DNA of 54,001 nucleotides from Didymodactylos carnosus (taxonomy: Eukaryota > Rotifera > Eurotatoria > Philodinida > Philodinidae). The stretch spans positions 1-54,001 of the forward strand of contig CAJNOQ010000347.1 of assembly GCA_905250885.1 (NCBI GenBank), given 5' to 3'. Of the stretch, positions 28,447-41,172 are shown one piece after another. The notes under the pieces are model-generated. The model saw nothing but the letters and a program-made list of their open reading frames with translations. It did no database searches and was not told the origin of the DNA. Position 1 is the first letter of the stretch. Every line of letters begins with the position of its first letter. The position numbers and the translations under genes are program-made.

Positions 28447-31090
28447 TAAGAATAGAGAACAAACAGTTGTTGTTTTTGACAGTTTTCGATATCAAACTGA
28501 AGAAATTCTATCATCTTATTTCTTTCATTTACAGCTTTTTTTTCTAGAAAGAGGGTGATGGATGTTGATGGCTATTGAACTATGGTTCAGAAGTGACTGA
28601 TGATAGAAACAAAAACTTTGGATGTGTAAGAGTTTAAGAACAACAGCGCAACGACAGACTTTTTCAAATGAACAGTCTATGGGAAAATTTTAAATAAAAC
28701 TGCGTAGACACACTGAGAAAAAATTCTTATTTGCGACTAGCAATGAGATGTTTATGAGAATTTTTCGCTGATATTTTATAGCGTGATCACATATGAAACT
28801 CGTTTTAGTGAGTTATGCACAAACGTGAATTCTCCAGTCACATGTTCATTACTATTTCTACATATGTTCACTACTGACGAAAAAAAACCATAAAAAAACT
28901 GAAAAACGTTTTGAGGGATATTTCTTATAACATCCATATTAAAAGTTTAAGTGTGTCTCGAAACATCTAGCGGATACTCGTGAACTTTATCTCGAAAAAT
29001 TATACAGGATCACGCTAATCGAGACATGCATGAATACTGACACTTGTGCTGATTTTTTAACACGCGAAATCTTAGTAACTTCATTTTTTTCGAAAAAACA
29101 CGACACTTGTTCCGTTATATATTTCAACTTGCCTTTTCTTCTTACCCTGTTTCGCTTTCTCTACACATTTGCTTTACCGTATTCACGCTTATTTTAAGTT
29201 ACCTTGCTAACTCGCTTATCACCGCGTATCTTACGAAAATCATGGAATTCTATAGGTTCGAAACGGGAAACTTCAGAGCAAGAGGCTAATACTTACCTTA
29301 TGGACTGACTATCTTTCGATTTCTAATCTTAGCACGGGAGTTCTCCTATTTGCTGTCTTTCAACGCATAAACAACATCTGTATGGTAAACACACTATGGA
29401 ATTTTTATTTATTTTGTTGAATTATTAGCGTGACTGCCCTCGAACGAAGAAGAGTCGAACAGGAAGAGGATGACTATATAATTTCTTCTTTTATGCTGAG
29501 AGCAACTAAACCAGTATGCTCTATTTGTTATTGGTTTTCTTCGATTTCTCAACCTTCTATTTCGATATTCTTATCTTCATCTGTTTCTACTTTTAGATTA
29601 TCTATTTCGTCAACTATAATAAGATACACATGGGCAGAGATTGACGAAAGAGATCGTGATGCTATAGCCCAGAACTCGGCTACAAGTCGAAAAAAGTAAA
29701 TAGGACATCGAAATGAGAAGGCCTGATAACAATTGTCACAAGAATACCTCTAGTCATCACAGTACCACGCAGGAAAAAAAACTCGACAAAACGTGCGGGT
29801 TCTATTCCCATGAAATTTCAAAATAAGCCTACAGGTCATCTTACAGAATTCTAAAATTCATGCAGACCCATGCAGAAGAAAAAAGTCGTTCGAGGGTGCG
29901 GCGAGTACTCGAAAATAGGCCTTCGCCGAGGGCTCGAACCCTCAACTTAAGCTTTCAAGAGGTATCGATTTCGAGCACTCGGATTTCGGATAGATAGCGA
30001 GCCTTCAAGAAAAATTTCGAGTCGTATAATAGAGATGTTCGGGGCTTCCGAGCCCTCACTCCCCCGAGGGTACGACGAGGGCTCAGAGGTCCCGAACATC
30101 TCTATTCGACGGCTCGAAATTTTTCTTGAGGGCTCGCTACCTATCCGAAATCCGAGTGTTCGAAATCGATACCTCTCGAAAGTTTATATCGAGGATCCAA
30201 AGTGTCATTTTCCGAGGGTTCGAGTCAGATATTATACTGAAATTACAGAAAGATCTTTAGGTCACTTAATCTACTCTCTGGATGCTATTCACGTATAAAC
30301 AGAAGTGAACGCTTTTGGATTAGTTACGCTTTCCGTATAGTCAAGTACGTGGTTATCCATAAGGAAATATACATTAAAAAAACTTGCGAATTTTTTTCCA
30401 AAAGGATTCTTCAGAAGCTCACACGTAATCACGTATAAGAAGTTCTCCACTTGTAAAATGTCATAAAGATCGACACGAGAAGCATAATTACAAAGGTTTT
30501 GACAAGCCAGGTCATCTGAGCAGTCATATTCATAGTTCAAATTACCTGGATTTGATGCTCACTTTCAGAAAACATGTACATGAATAAATTTAACGCGAAA
30601 CTGAAGGACAAATGTGTGAAGAAATCTGATGAGGCCAGATTGGTAAAATAGACTGACTATAGATCAACAGTATAGTCTAAGGAAAATGATGGGATGACAG
30701 TGAAGAAGCATCCTCTCTCTTTTCTACTCGTCAAAATTGTTTGACGCGTAAAAATTATCCATTTTTATACGCGTGTGAATATATTGCACGCACAATCATT
30801 GCAACTGTTTTTTGTTTACAAAATTCGTAATAATAATAAAGAACAAATTAGATCGTAGACACGTATATGTATTTATCAAATTTCTGATAAATTGTTTTCG
30901 TCGAATATAACTCGATGATCTTCTTTAATTTTTTATACGTGACTATTAGTATACGAGTTTCATACTACATTAATTGTAGGAAAATATAATGACTACAATA
31001 ATTATAGGTTAAATTTAATCGTTCACTATGTAAAACATGGTATAGTAGTAGTAGTATGAGGAAATGTTGATGTTGAACAAAAACTACCTG
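28447..31090 (-). other. Probable 2.6-kb intron containing a foldback element
   Basis: If the coding blocks on either side belong to one gene, this is its intron, bounded by a GTAGTT donor (31090) and a TTCTTAG acceptor. It holds the 29952-30182 foldback and three unrecognised ORFs (29430-29699 plus, 30035-30298 plus, 30289-30540 minus). The last of these has a protein-like composition but no motif and no supported splice sites. Confidence 0.35.
29952..30182. mobile_element. Foldback element rich in CTCGA/TCGAG, ~103-bp arms
   Basis: Left arm 29952-30054 and right arm 30080-30182 are inverted copies at about 90% identity by eye (shared AGGTATCGATTTCGA, ACTCGGATTTCGGATAG, AGAGATGTTCGGG). They are separated by 25 bp of CCCCGAGGGTACGACGAGGG type. 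The unit is clearly more GC-rich than its surroundings, and the motifs continue about 60 bp to each side. Confidence 0.8.
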
Positions 31091-32077
31091 CTTTTCTTCT
31101 TTTTGGCCATCTGACGATGATGATGATGATGACGATGAGTCGTCATCCAACTGAGCTTCACTTTTCAAACGTAATCGAAGTCCGCGACCTTTTTTATCTT
31201 TTCCAGCAGCAGAACTATCATTTTTTGTGTGGTGTGATCGTCGTCTGACGATCATAATATTCTTCTTTATATTGTGTGAGCTAGATGATGTTTTTCTTTC
31301 CACCGAATTATCAGGTTGATGAGGTTCTACATGAAACGGGTTGTAGGGAGGAGGGTATAGACCATTAAAATAGGGATAATAGGTGTATGGAGGGGCAACA
31401 GGAGGGGCAATAGCAGGGGGTTGAAGAAGAAAAACTGGATTGGGTTGAGTCTGGGGTACTACTGGAGGTAAAGTGAGAACATAAGGCGTACTATTCTGTG
31501 TGTGAATTATATATTTAGGAGTAGAATCATTATTATTATAATTATTATTATTATTATTATCACTCACCGGTCGAGTATCAAAGTAGGTTAAATGATTTTG
31601 AGGGAAGTAGTCATCATTTGGAAGTAGTCTTCTACTATACTCGTCTTGTTGATCGGCAAATCGTACGGGTCTTCGTTGATCATTATTATTTACAGTGTTA
31701 TGTTTTAATATCGTTCTATGACTGTTAGTATTGTTATTGAGGTTATCTTTTTTTAATTCGTGAGCAACAACTTTCATTTGTCTTCGAGTAGTTGTTGATC
31801 CGTTTTTTGTTGTTGTCGAAGTTGAAGACGATTGAATTTTTTCGTTAGTATTATTAATTGGTTTATTTCTCATCACAGATGTTGTTGGTCTTGTTGTTTT
31901 CTGTTGTTGTTTTGATTTAACATCTGCTGACGATTGTTTTATTTTTGGAATTGGATAGGATGGTAATGATTGTGTATCACGTTTTGGTATAGCAAATGTT
32001 TTTGAGCGTTGTTGTGGTAGAACTCCTGCTGATTTTGTTTGAATTTCTTTAAATTGATTATAATAACTTTTCGACAT
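31091..32077 (-). CDS. Unrecognised disordered protein, 5' coding block (Asn/Pro/Ser-rich)
   Basis: From ATG 32077 (GGGAAAAATGTCG, favourable A at -3) the frame stays open to a probable donor after GAA AAG CAG at 31091, about 329 residues in phase 0. Without splicing it would run to a stop at 30965. The content is low-complexity: a basic N-terminus with TRPTTSV and KTFAIPKRD; Asn runs at about 170-185; a Pro/Tyr block (PPAIAPPVAPPYTYYPYF); RRRS basic clusters; and a terminal Asp-Ser run near 315-325. There are no globular domains, signal peptide or membrane segments. The donor is phase-compatible with the Tyr-Val repeat exon at 28446, so the two blocks may form one protein of about 535 residues. 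The frame also extends 30 nt upstream to a weak AG, so it might be internal to a longer gene with the 33710-32944 exons. Confidence 0.5.
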
Positions 32078-32104
32078 TTTTCCCTCTTCACATATGTAAA
32101 TCAA

Positions 32105-32943
32105 TTCGTTTTAACGGTCAAGTCAAATACATCGATATAACATCAATAATTTTAGTTACTATTTGTCTCCATCATAGTAGAGATCTTACATTATGTATTT
32201 GAAATGAATAAACACTTAAAATAACTTCTATTTTGATTACACAATGTTCCCTCATTTTCTCTTCTGCTATTTATTCAGTTTGTATTGCGCTCTGTTTGTT
32301 AAATTTTTGATAGACAATATTTTTCATTTTTTTTAATGGAAGAACAAGAATAACAAAAGAAAGAAAAAAAACATGTTCCAAGCAACAGAGATGGAAAAGA
32401 ATTTTTGTTTTGTTTTTCCTGTCAAAATGTATGAGCAAACTAGACATACATTTTGTTTTAATTCATCGAAGAATAACGATTTTAGAGAATTAAACTGATT
32501 TTTAGATTTATCTAGGAAATAATGAGCGAACAAAGTAGTTGAACTCGACAACAGTAGAACAGTGCCTATACTGTCGTCTAAAACGGGTATAAAAGTCATC
32601 TATAACCAGAATATTGGAGAAGAAAACAAATAAAATAGTCTAAATGTTTTATACGAAGTAAGAATACTCCGCTTTACGACTACTATTGACGGTATACAAT
32701 GCTGAAAAGTTAGACTTGTCAAATTCAAGTAGATCCATACACACCACGCAGTCAATCATCTTCAGAGACAGACGTCTGCATCTCTGATCGTCAGAATAGT
32801 CTGACATTGAGCTCTTTCACTCAATTTCTTTTTCGGTTCAGCATGCACACCTACTCCTCATGTTCTAATTTTGTAGGAAATGAGAGAAACTATATTGAGT
32901 ATACTGTTGAAAAGAGATGATTCGATGCTATATGATTACATAC
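32105..32943 (-). other. Gap between coding blocks, intron or intergenic
   Basis: It begins on the minus strand with the GTATGT donor at 32943-32942. Copy B of the dispersed repeat occupies 32678-32923. A minus ORF at 32333-32599 ends in a Phe/Leu run and looks like chance. No clear acceptor with a pyrimidine tract precedes the block starting at 32077, so whether this is an intron is undecided. Confidence 0.35.
32678..32923 (+). repeat. Dispersed repeat, copy B (~246 bp)
   Basis: It matches 8458-8715 over its full length in the same orientation. It lacks a 17-bp stretch (GTTGTACGTCATAATAT type) present near the 3' end of copy A, plus smaller indels. It ends 20 bp from the splice donor of the exon at 32944. 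Confidence 0.85.
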
Positions 32944-33710
32944 CTTTGATTTTATTTTAATAAGTTGTTCCGTGTGTTTTGATGTCGGACAATTGTACGG
33001 GTAGTACGCTAAAGCACTAGATATTGGCATAAAAGTATTAGCATTCATAAGAATATTATTACGTTCAGAGTTTAACGATATATTATCGTCGATTAAATTG
33101 TATGATTCTAGCGGTTGCATCACTAAACGTAACTGATCTGCGCTAACAACTGAACGTCGTTGAGAAGCTATAAGATAGAGAATACAATATGAAATAATAA
33201 CAAATTCCGTGATATTAGCAGATAACTACCTTGAATATGTGGTTGGTTAGTATTAGAAAGTTTCGTCGGTGTAGTCGTTATGATTTGTGTTGCGACTTCC
33301 TAAATAATTGTTCCAAATAGATACACAGTTAAACAATTATCTCTCAATATAATAGAATAAATTATTACTTGTTTATCAGGAATTTGATCTGACAAAGATG
33401 AATAGGTTGCTATGGATGATAATGACGGCTCAATATGAACATTTTTAGATAAACGTCGTGCAAGTTCAGCATCATCGCTATAATCAAATGGTAAATCATT
33501 TGCATTATGATTTTGTTTAGATACAAAACGTCCTGGTGCCGATTTTGAAATATTTGAATGAAGTATTTCTCTTGTCATATCACCCAACTGGTTTTGAGTG
33601 TTTTTTTGAACTTTTGATGACGGAAACTGCACACCATTAAAATAATCCTCTTTGGTGGTATTCATCTTTTTTACATCGTCATTAAGTTTATTTTTGTTAG
33701 AAGTTGCCAT
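32944..33710 (-). CDS. Unrecognised protein, first three exons (partial)
   Basis: The ATG at 33710 opens exon 33710-33369, followed by 33299-33230 and 33167-32944. All junctions are GT-AG and in phase, about 212 residues ending at a phase-0 donor. Content: polar, with MTREILHSNISKSAPGRF, a short acidic/hydrophobic piece (DYSDDAELARRLSKNV), then TTTPTKLSNTNQPH and a C-terminal part with PLESYNLIDDNISLNSERNN. No domain is recognised. The small 70-nt exon with clean splice sites argues that this is a real gene rather than a chance ORF. The 3' end is not found. It may continue into the block starting at 32077, which is also entered in phase 0, but the only in-frame AG there is weak. Confidence 0.5.
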
Positions 33711-34459
33711 ATATTTGTGTGATGTTATTAGATCATTCTACTCATAGAATTTAATTTAGAAGAAACATGTTTTTTTTTGCCATGTTAAAGGCAATATACA
33801 ATCCCAGCATGAGGTATCCAAAAAATTTTCTTTAAATAACAATGAATTATAAAATAATTTTTCGTTTTGATTAAAAGAAAAATTAATTGTCCAATTTCAT
33901 CTAAGGTATCCAATTCAAAGCATCAGTTTGAATAGCATTTAAAATTGTAAAACGTTCATCTACTTAAAAGAGTTTTAACCCGAATTGATATGGTGTTCTC
34001 TAGCATAATCCTACTAATCAATCAAATCATCATATCAGAAGGTTTATATATTATTTATTCCAAATATTAAACAGAAACCAGCTCGACCAAATATTAGTGA
34101 CAATTGAACTCTAACTGAACTTCTCTGACTAAGTGATGAACTGCATTCTAAACCGTTTGATGTGAGATTTTAAAAAATTAACATGTAGATAAACTAAATA
34201 AGGAAAAAAGACCCGCCACAAACAACAATTCGGACGAAAGACACAAAATAAAAAAAAGGCAATTTCTTTTATTTAATGACAAAAAAAAAAAAAGCGAACC
34301 ACACAACGACAAAACGTTTACTTAAAATGTAGTCCTGATATTTATTATTGATATAAAACACAGTTCGTCAAAATAAAACTTGGTGATTGAGGAAGAAAGG
34401 CTTGATAGACCCTTCAGTAATATAATGGATGAAGATAATAAATACGTAGATAAATGTAT
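33711..34459. other. Intergenic, includes 3' flank of the light-chain gene
   Basis: No ORF with protein character. It is AT-rich with several A-runs (e.g. 34279-34291). The minus-strand gene ending at 34460 should have its 3' UTR here. Confidence 0.4.
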
Positions 34460-37400
34460 TTATTCATCTTCTTTTCCACGTTTAATTTGTCGTGTAAATG
34501 CTGCATAATCTAAATTGCCTAGAAAAAACAACAAAAAAACAAAATAAAAATCTCAAAAAAAAATAAAAATTCATAATGACAATAATTTTTTCATTTAAAA
34601 AATTAAGTGTTTACCTTTTGGATCCATTGGCGCTCCATCAAGCATTTGACTGAACTAAAAATAATAAAATAATAAAATATAAAATGAAACGAAGATTATT
34701 TTGTATTATAGCAACTGTACGTGCATTCAATACAAACACAATAAGAAATTGTCAAAACAATTTAAGAACAATAATATCACAAACAACCGTGCAAAAAAAG
34801 ACAATATGATTCATGAAGTTAACAACCGTATAGATTAGTCTTCTTTCATTCTTTTTTTTTTTAAAAAAAAACTTAGAAAATAAGAGTGTATGTTTATAGA
34901 TGATTAAATATGTTTAATATTATTTGTGCAAATATAAATATTGTTGCATCAATTCTTACTTCCATATCGGTTAGGCGATCTTCAGGTCGTCCTTCTGCTG
35001 TCAAAATTTCTCTTAAACTAAATAATATTCACAACATTATTCACTATCCATTAGAAAGAAAAGACATGCATAAGTCTCCTTCTAATACTATTAATTTTTT
35101 ATGAAAAATAAAATTTGAAACTTTTACAATAAATTCTACATACAACACATCCCGATAATCTAAACTACGTTACATCTTACTTCCATATCTATTAGAATTT
35201 TTTGTTTATTCTACCAATTTAAATTAATGACTCACTCCAACTAAGTTCAATATAGGATAATTAAATTATATGAAACGATCTTATTTTTATATTAAAATAA
35301 AATATAGTGTATTCTTACCCTTTTTGATTAATATTTCCCGTGCCTTCATGATCAAAATTTTTGAATGCATTCAATATTACATTTTCTTCATCGGTACCTA
35401 ATTTAAACAAAATTATTTATTATTTCTAATATTTCTGACGATGTTTCGATACACGGTGAACTTCTGATATTATTCTATGAATAATTTTTTGAAGAAAAAT
35501 ATTTGCAGGACAGCCCCATACTGAGGCTAAAATGTGAAACTCTTCAAAATGTAGTTATATTATTGTAGATGGTTAGAACTTATGTAGAATATACAATTAT
35601 AGAAACAATATCTTATCTACAATATTGAGCAGGTATCTCGAAATCTTAAGAAAAATATTGAACAATGGGTGGCTATAGTAATCCGAATTAATCTACATTC
35701 GTTGCTGAGATAATTATTTACATGAGTTGCTGTAAACAAAGCAGAATGACATTGGTTGCTATGGTAAAGGTCAAAGTATGGCTGTCCTAACTATCACGAA
35801 GGGTGGGGGAGGGGAGCAAGTAAAAAGTTCCCTCTTCTTCCGTTAAGATCTGAAAATAACTAGAGCATATACAAAATCGATCCTCGTTAGCCACTTGGCA
35901 ATGTATGGTTCTACAAAACTTCTAAAAGCTGACTAAAACCATACGCTGATGAAAATATGCAATTTTTTTAAGACTATTTTTAACTAAATCTGATATCTGA
36001 TGATTTTTGTTCAAACGGTCTGAACATTTCAGAATGTAACCAAAAAACAGTTTCATAAAGCTTAGCTAACAAAAAAAAAAAAAGACAAAAGTCGACTTTA
36101 GTATTATTAAATTTTCCTTTATGTCTGACTACCTTATGGAAAATGAACTGTTCACATTTTTCTTATTATAATTTTATTAAGCGTTAAGAGAACTTAATTT
36201 TCGATAGTTCGATGTCCTCTACAAGATGAGGAAAGTCAAAAATCTTTTGATAAAAATATCGAAATTCACTGTATTTTGAAAAAGATAATAGTTTTATTAC
36301 CGTTAAGACGATCGCCGAATAGCGTCAACAACATGGTAAAATTAACTGGGCCTTGTGCTTCTTCCAGCATACTTTTTAATTCTGCATCTTTTGGTGCTTT
36401 GCCTGAAGAAAAAAAATTTAAATATACAAAAAATTATTATTTTATCCTTCAATTTTCACATCTTGCCTAATGATGCATAAACCTCTTTCAGATCATCCAT
36501 ACTGACTGTTCCATCTCGATCTTGATCCATTAAATTGAATGCCTAATAAAAATGTTCACACATATATTAGTAGAAAGTATTTATTAAATACAAAGATACA
36601 AAGTACTCTTACTTCTTTGAATTCTTGTACTTGTTTTTGATCAAACATTGAAAATACATTGCTTGTTGCACGTTGAGCACGTTTTTTACTCTTTTTCTAT
36701 AAATATAGTCAAAAATGTATTATCAATGTGTTTTGTTTAAAAAAAAGACATTAAAAATAAGGTTAGCCAAATGATATACTACCGGGTTGAAAACTTTCTT
36801 TACTTCTTTTTACATTAGTATAAAGATTCGTAGCATTGAACAAATATTTAGGATTAATAATATTTTAATCATCATCATTTTTCGGTTATATTAATAATAA
36901 TAAAAGAGTTGCAATGTGCCATTGTAAAATCGTGCACTAGAGTCTATTTGAAGTGCAAATAGATATTATAATTCAATGATATGTTATACGTAAATTCGAT
37001 ACGGAAGAAAAGGGTTTATAAACTGAGTGAATGAACATGTAAATAGAGATATAATGAGAGTGATAAAGGAAAAAGAGGGGTTAACAGGTATTAAATAATA
37101 AAGAAAATGATGAGAATAAATGCGTTCCATAACGGGATATTTTTAAAAAATTTTCAATAGAGCGAAATGAATGTTCTGCGATTCGATATATTTTCTATTA
37201 ATGATTGTTGGAATTGAAAGATGACTCAAATTTTTCTATAAATTTTATAATATATAATTTAGATTTTAGCCTTCTAGTCTAGTATTTCAATTCCAGCAAT
37301 AATGTATGCATGTATGTATGTGTGATTTTTCTAACATAAAGGGAAATTTCAAGCTATATTTTACACAACAAAAAATATTTCACTTACGTCGTCCTTCTAA

Positions 37401-37631
37401 AATATATTGTAATACAAGAAAAAAAAAATCTTATCAACAAAATAATGTCAATTTAAGAAACATATATTTAGATATCTTAATGATTTTTAATAGAAAACTT
37501 GTCCTAAAAAATTCAAAGTAAATAGGAGGACAGTCTTTCATTCATTTCTCTCACTTCTCTTACACATAATTTTAAAGAGTAGATATGTTTATTTTAGAAT
37601 AAAATTAAAATCATCTACTTACATCAGTCAT
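34460..37631 (-). CDS. Myosin regulatory light chain (non-muscle/smooth-muscle type)
   Basis: Eight exons: 37631-37623 (only ATG ACT GAT), 36696-36613, 36542-36467, 36402-36301, 35397-35319, 35017-34960, 34654-34615, 34518-34460, giving about 168 residues, the usual family length. The N-terminus has the MLCK/ROCK phosphorylation site: basic KKSKKRAQR, then Thr14-Ser15 in RATSNVF. EF-hand 1 (37-48, [12 protein letters not shown]) keeps a complete calcium/magnesium loop; the later EF-hands are degenerate as usual ([12 protein letters not shown]). The C-terminus is [10 protein letters not shown]. The protein binds the neck of myosin II and controls contractility when phosphorylated. The intron after exon 3 starts with GC instead of GT (36466-36465); all others are GT-AG. 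Intron 1 is about 0.93 kb, long for this window. Confidence 0.93.
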
Positions 37632-40600
37632 TATTGTAATTTGAAAAATTTAAAATATTGTGATTATATTTAAAGTTGCTGCTTCTTTTTTTTTTTTTAC
37701 ACAGGCTAATAATCACCACGTCGACTCTTAGAACGGCAGAAATACGAGAGTGATAAAAGAATTGTTCTATCCCGTTTTCCTTGTAAATATTTTTTTTTTT
37801 CTCTATCAAGATTACAAATACCTTTTTTTGGTTTACACTCACAAAAGAACTATTACTATCAACCATAGAATGAGAAAAGAAGAATAAAAAGCCTTCCTTC
37901 CTTCTGTTGGATAAATGTCCGTCTACACAAGAAAGAAAAATGGCATAATTTGTCGCTACGTTTCCCATAAAATTGTACAAAAAAAATAGAAGAAGAAAAA
38001 GAAGAAGATATATCTATTCTTAACAACGATAGTCTGTTATAGTCAATGTAAACATCTTAGAACATATTCGACGAGAATTAAAGAAAAAAGATATGAAGAT
38101 AATATCTATTTAGAAGAAAGAATTTTTTTCTGCCTCTGTGGTAATAATTATTAATACATACAAAACCTAATCTTAGGATATTTCATCACTGATGAATAGA
38201 AGAAAAGGTTATCGTCTCCGCTAACAAAAAAATAATAGAACGTGTTTTTATAATAAAAATGGCTATGTGTATCTTTGTGTAAACGGAAAAAACAAAGTAT
38301 GCGACCATTTTTGGCCCTGAAATGAGTTCTACTTTTTCTAGATGAAGAAGGACAATAATATATTTTGTACATTTTCAGACATATTTTTACTTATCATGAA
38401 CTAATATATAGCGAGACATACGACAAACGTGCTACCACCAAAATACAAAAAAAAAAAAGAAAAAATTGTTATTTCTTTTCGTAAACAAGCATATCACTAT
38501 AGATGAAACTGATAATAATACTGTGATAGGAAAAAAAAGTAAATCAATTTAGCAGAAGTAGACTCCGATTATTAGAATAACATGTCGATGATATACTTGC
38601 AAAACGTAACATTGTTGATATTCAATTTCATTAATGATGTTATTCGAACTTGACAATTTGAAACATCTTTTATCATATCAGTATGGATAATATAGTCGTC
38701 GTCTATAGTCGAATGGGAAATACATTCTAAATTTAATATTCTAAATTAGATTTAGCATGAGCCATAATAACGGTGACATAGTAATAACTACTGTGTTTTA
38801 TCCGCTCTTTTACACTGAGTGAGTTTCACAATATAATTGTCGATGTTTTAAACTGAATCTGAAAAAAAAAGACTCTTGTATCGTTTACATTGATCCATAG
38901 ATTGGTATATGTCCTTAATAGCATCTAATTTGAATGCACCCACTAATTCTAGAATTAGTTTTTTCGCTCCTCTATCGCAATAACTGTATCTGTCGAACCA
39001 TTTATCATCAGCTATTATCTATGATACAAGATTTTAGCCAAGGCTTTTTCTCTACTAAACTAGGTATTTGAGAATTATGTATCAATATTGTAAGCCCTTG
39101 TATATATAAATGTAGTCTGATAAAGACAACACGTCTGGTATTGAAACGTTATATTAAATTAAATAATTTAAAAAGAGTACTTATCCTTTAAAAATTTTAA
39201 CAATACTGAGTTTTCGACAATATTTGACGTAGGATACACTATTTATGAGTTATCAATTGTTCATTGATTGATTTTATTCTAAAACAATAACAACACACAT
39301 GATTTTATTCTAAACAATAACAACACACATATTATAAGTTTCGAGCTTCTTCACAGAAAGTTAATAACTACTTTTTCTATGACTAGAATTTTTTCGTTAT
39401 TAAACATGTTTTTTTTGGTTAATATCAAAGCCAAAGATGCAGAATTAAAGTATACAATTTTATCAACTATTTTCCATAGTTTCTCCTGCTTTGCATCGTC
39501 TAAATGAACATTTTCAAAATTTTTCTTTTAACGTGACTAAATGGAAAATTGGATTCTCTTTCGAACGTTGTGTTTTGAGTCTGTTCAACAAGTTATCTTA
39601 ATCGAAACTTATGAATAATTTAATAATTTACGGAGTTTTGAACATTTTTCTATGCTTCGGTATTGAAGGATCATCTGAGCTCTGAGTTATACGTTCAAGC
39701 GCGGAACACGATCGTGTAGAGATTCATTGATCTTCGGAAAAGGCTTATACACAATGCCATGTAGAATTTAACGCTTCCTGCGTAATTGTAGTGTAATTTT
39801 GCATCAATTTTTTATCGATAAGAACTATGTTGGTCTATTAAACCAGATGTGACAAATGAAGTGATACTACTACGCTGTATTATCGGTTCACGGTAGGTAA
39901 TGTAAGCGATAAAATTATGAAGTAATTTCGGTTTTTTATCTTTTGATAAATAAGAACGATTTTGAGTTCATTTGACGTAAATCTAAAAATCCTTATGAAT
40001 TGATTATATGACTTTTAAACAGTTCGATTTTGATACTTTTTCATTCTTTCCATAAACTCTGTATAAAAGGTGACTGATATTAGTCAAAGTTGGCGTTTGT
40101 TAACACAGATTCCGTTACTGGAATATAGCCAAAACCAATTTCATAGAGGATGTACCACCTATCGGAACTGTAAAGATTGTCGATTCACTATTTTTTCAAA
40201 GAGATCATTGATCTATTGATTATAAAACTGTTTCTATACACATCTGTAACTAATCCACTCTTTCTAAGAGACTTGACAATCATTGATAGCATTTAGTTGT
40301 ATAAAAATATCTATCAAAAAAGTATCAAAAAATATCACTGACGTCGTCGGTTTGAAGAGAGTGAGAAAAAAAGAAATCCTTTGTCCCAGATGTTCTGTTT
40401 TACTATTTGACCATTGAAAAATTCTAATATTTCAACTCAAAATAAAATCGCATAAGGAGATTATTGACAATAAAATTTATCTGATATAAAATACAATCGT
40501 TCTCTTCGTGATGTCTTATTCCCACTAATACCAATACCATAATTAACAATATTGACCATGGACTAGATCAATAAAATTATACTAGAATATGGAAAATAGT

Positions 40601-41172
40601 AGATTAGCAGATGGATAACGCACGAAGTTTAATAGATGAATTTAGTTCCAATGGCAAGAGACGTAATATTGTACAAAACGTTGATATTCTAACGCACTCT
40701 TAATATGCTTTATAAAATACGAGAAGTTAGAGTTTGAATATCTGAGTTAATAGAATTAAATAATTTATGTAACAATTCTACTCTATGGAAATTAGAGCAT
40801 TAAAACATTATTGTGTTATAGTTAATAATATTTGAAATTTATTAAAAAAAATTTTGTTCTAATCATAAATATTTTTTATTAAATAATATCGCTAGAATTC
40901 TGAAAAGGAATGGCTAGTTCCTGAAATTTGTAAAGATAACTAAAAAACTTGTAGGGCTTTCCTTCATGTTAGAAATGACGACATTCGCTAAGAAATCGAT
41001 CCTGTCATATGGTGTGATAGCTTGAAGTATACTCTATCAATTCTACTATTTTATTTGCCTTCAAACGCACAGTTTTATGCTCTTCTAGCAGGTTTCTGGA
41101 AATCTTATAGGAAAAGGAAGTCTTTTTTAGATTTATAGTTTTTTGAAAAAAATGTAAAGAAGGTTAAAACAT
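37632..41172. other. 3.5-kb AT-rich intergenic region
   Basis: It lies upstream of the light-chain gene, so its promoter and 5' UTR are expected at the left end. No coding sequence is recognised; the minus ORFs at 37624-37980 and 38151-38372 are Phe/Lys-rich AT artefacts. A two-copy 31-bp tandem repeat (GATTTTATTCTAAACAATAA core) lies at about 39270-39330. Confidence 0.5.

Noticed and set aside
29920-29945. tRNA-like T-arm / B-box (GGGTTCGAGCCC on the minus strand)
   Set aside because: It belongs to the CTCGA-rich foldback neighbourhood. No acceptor stem, D-arm or anticodon arm can be built around it.
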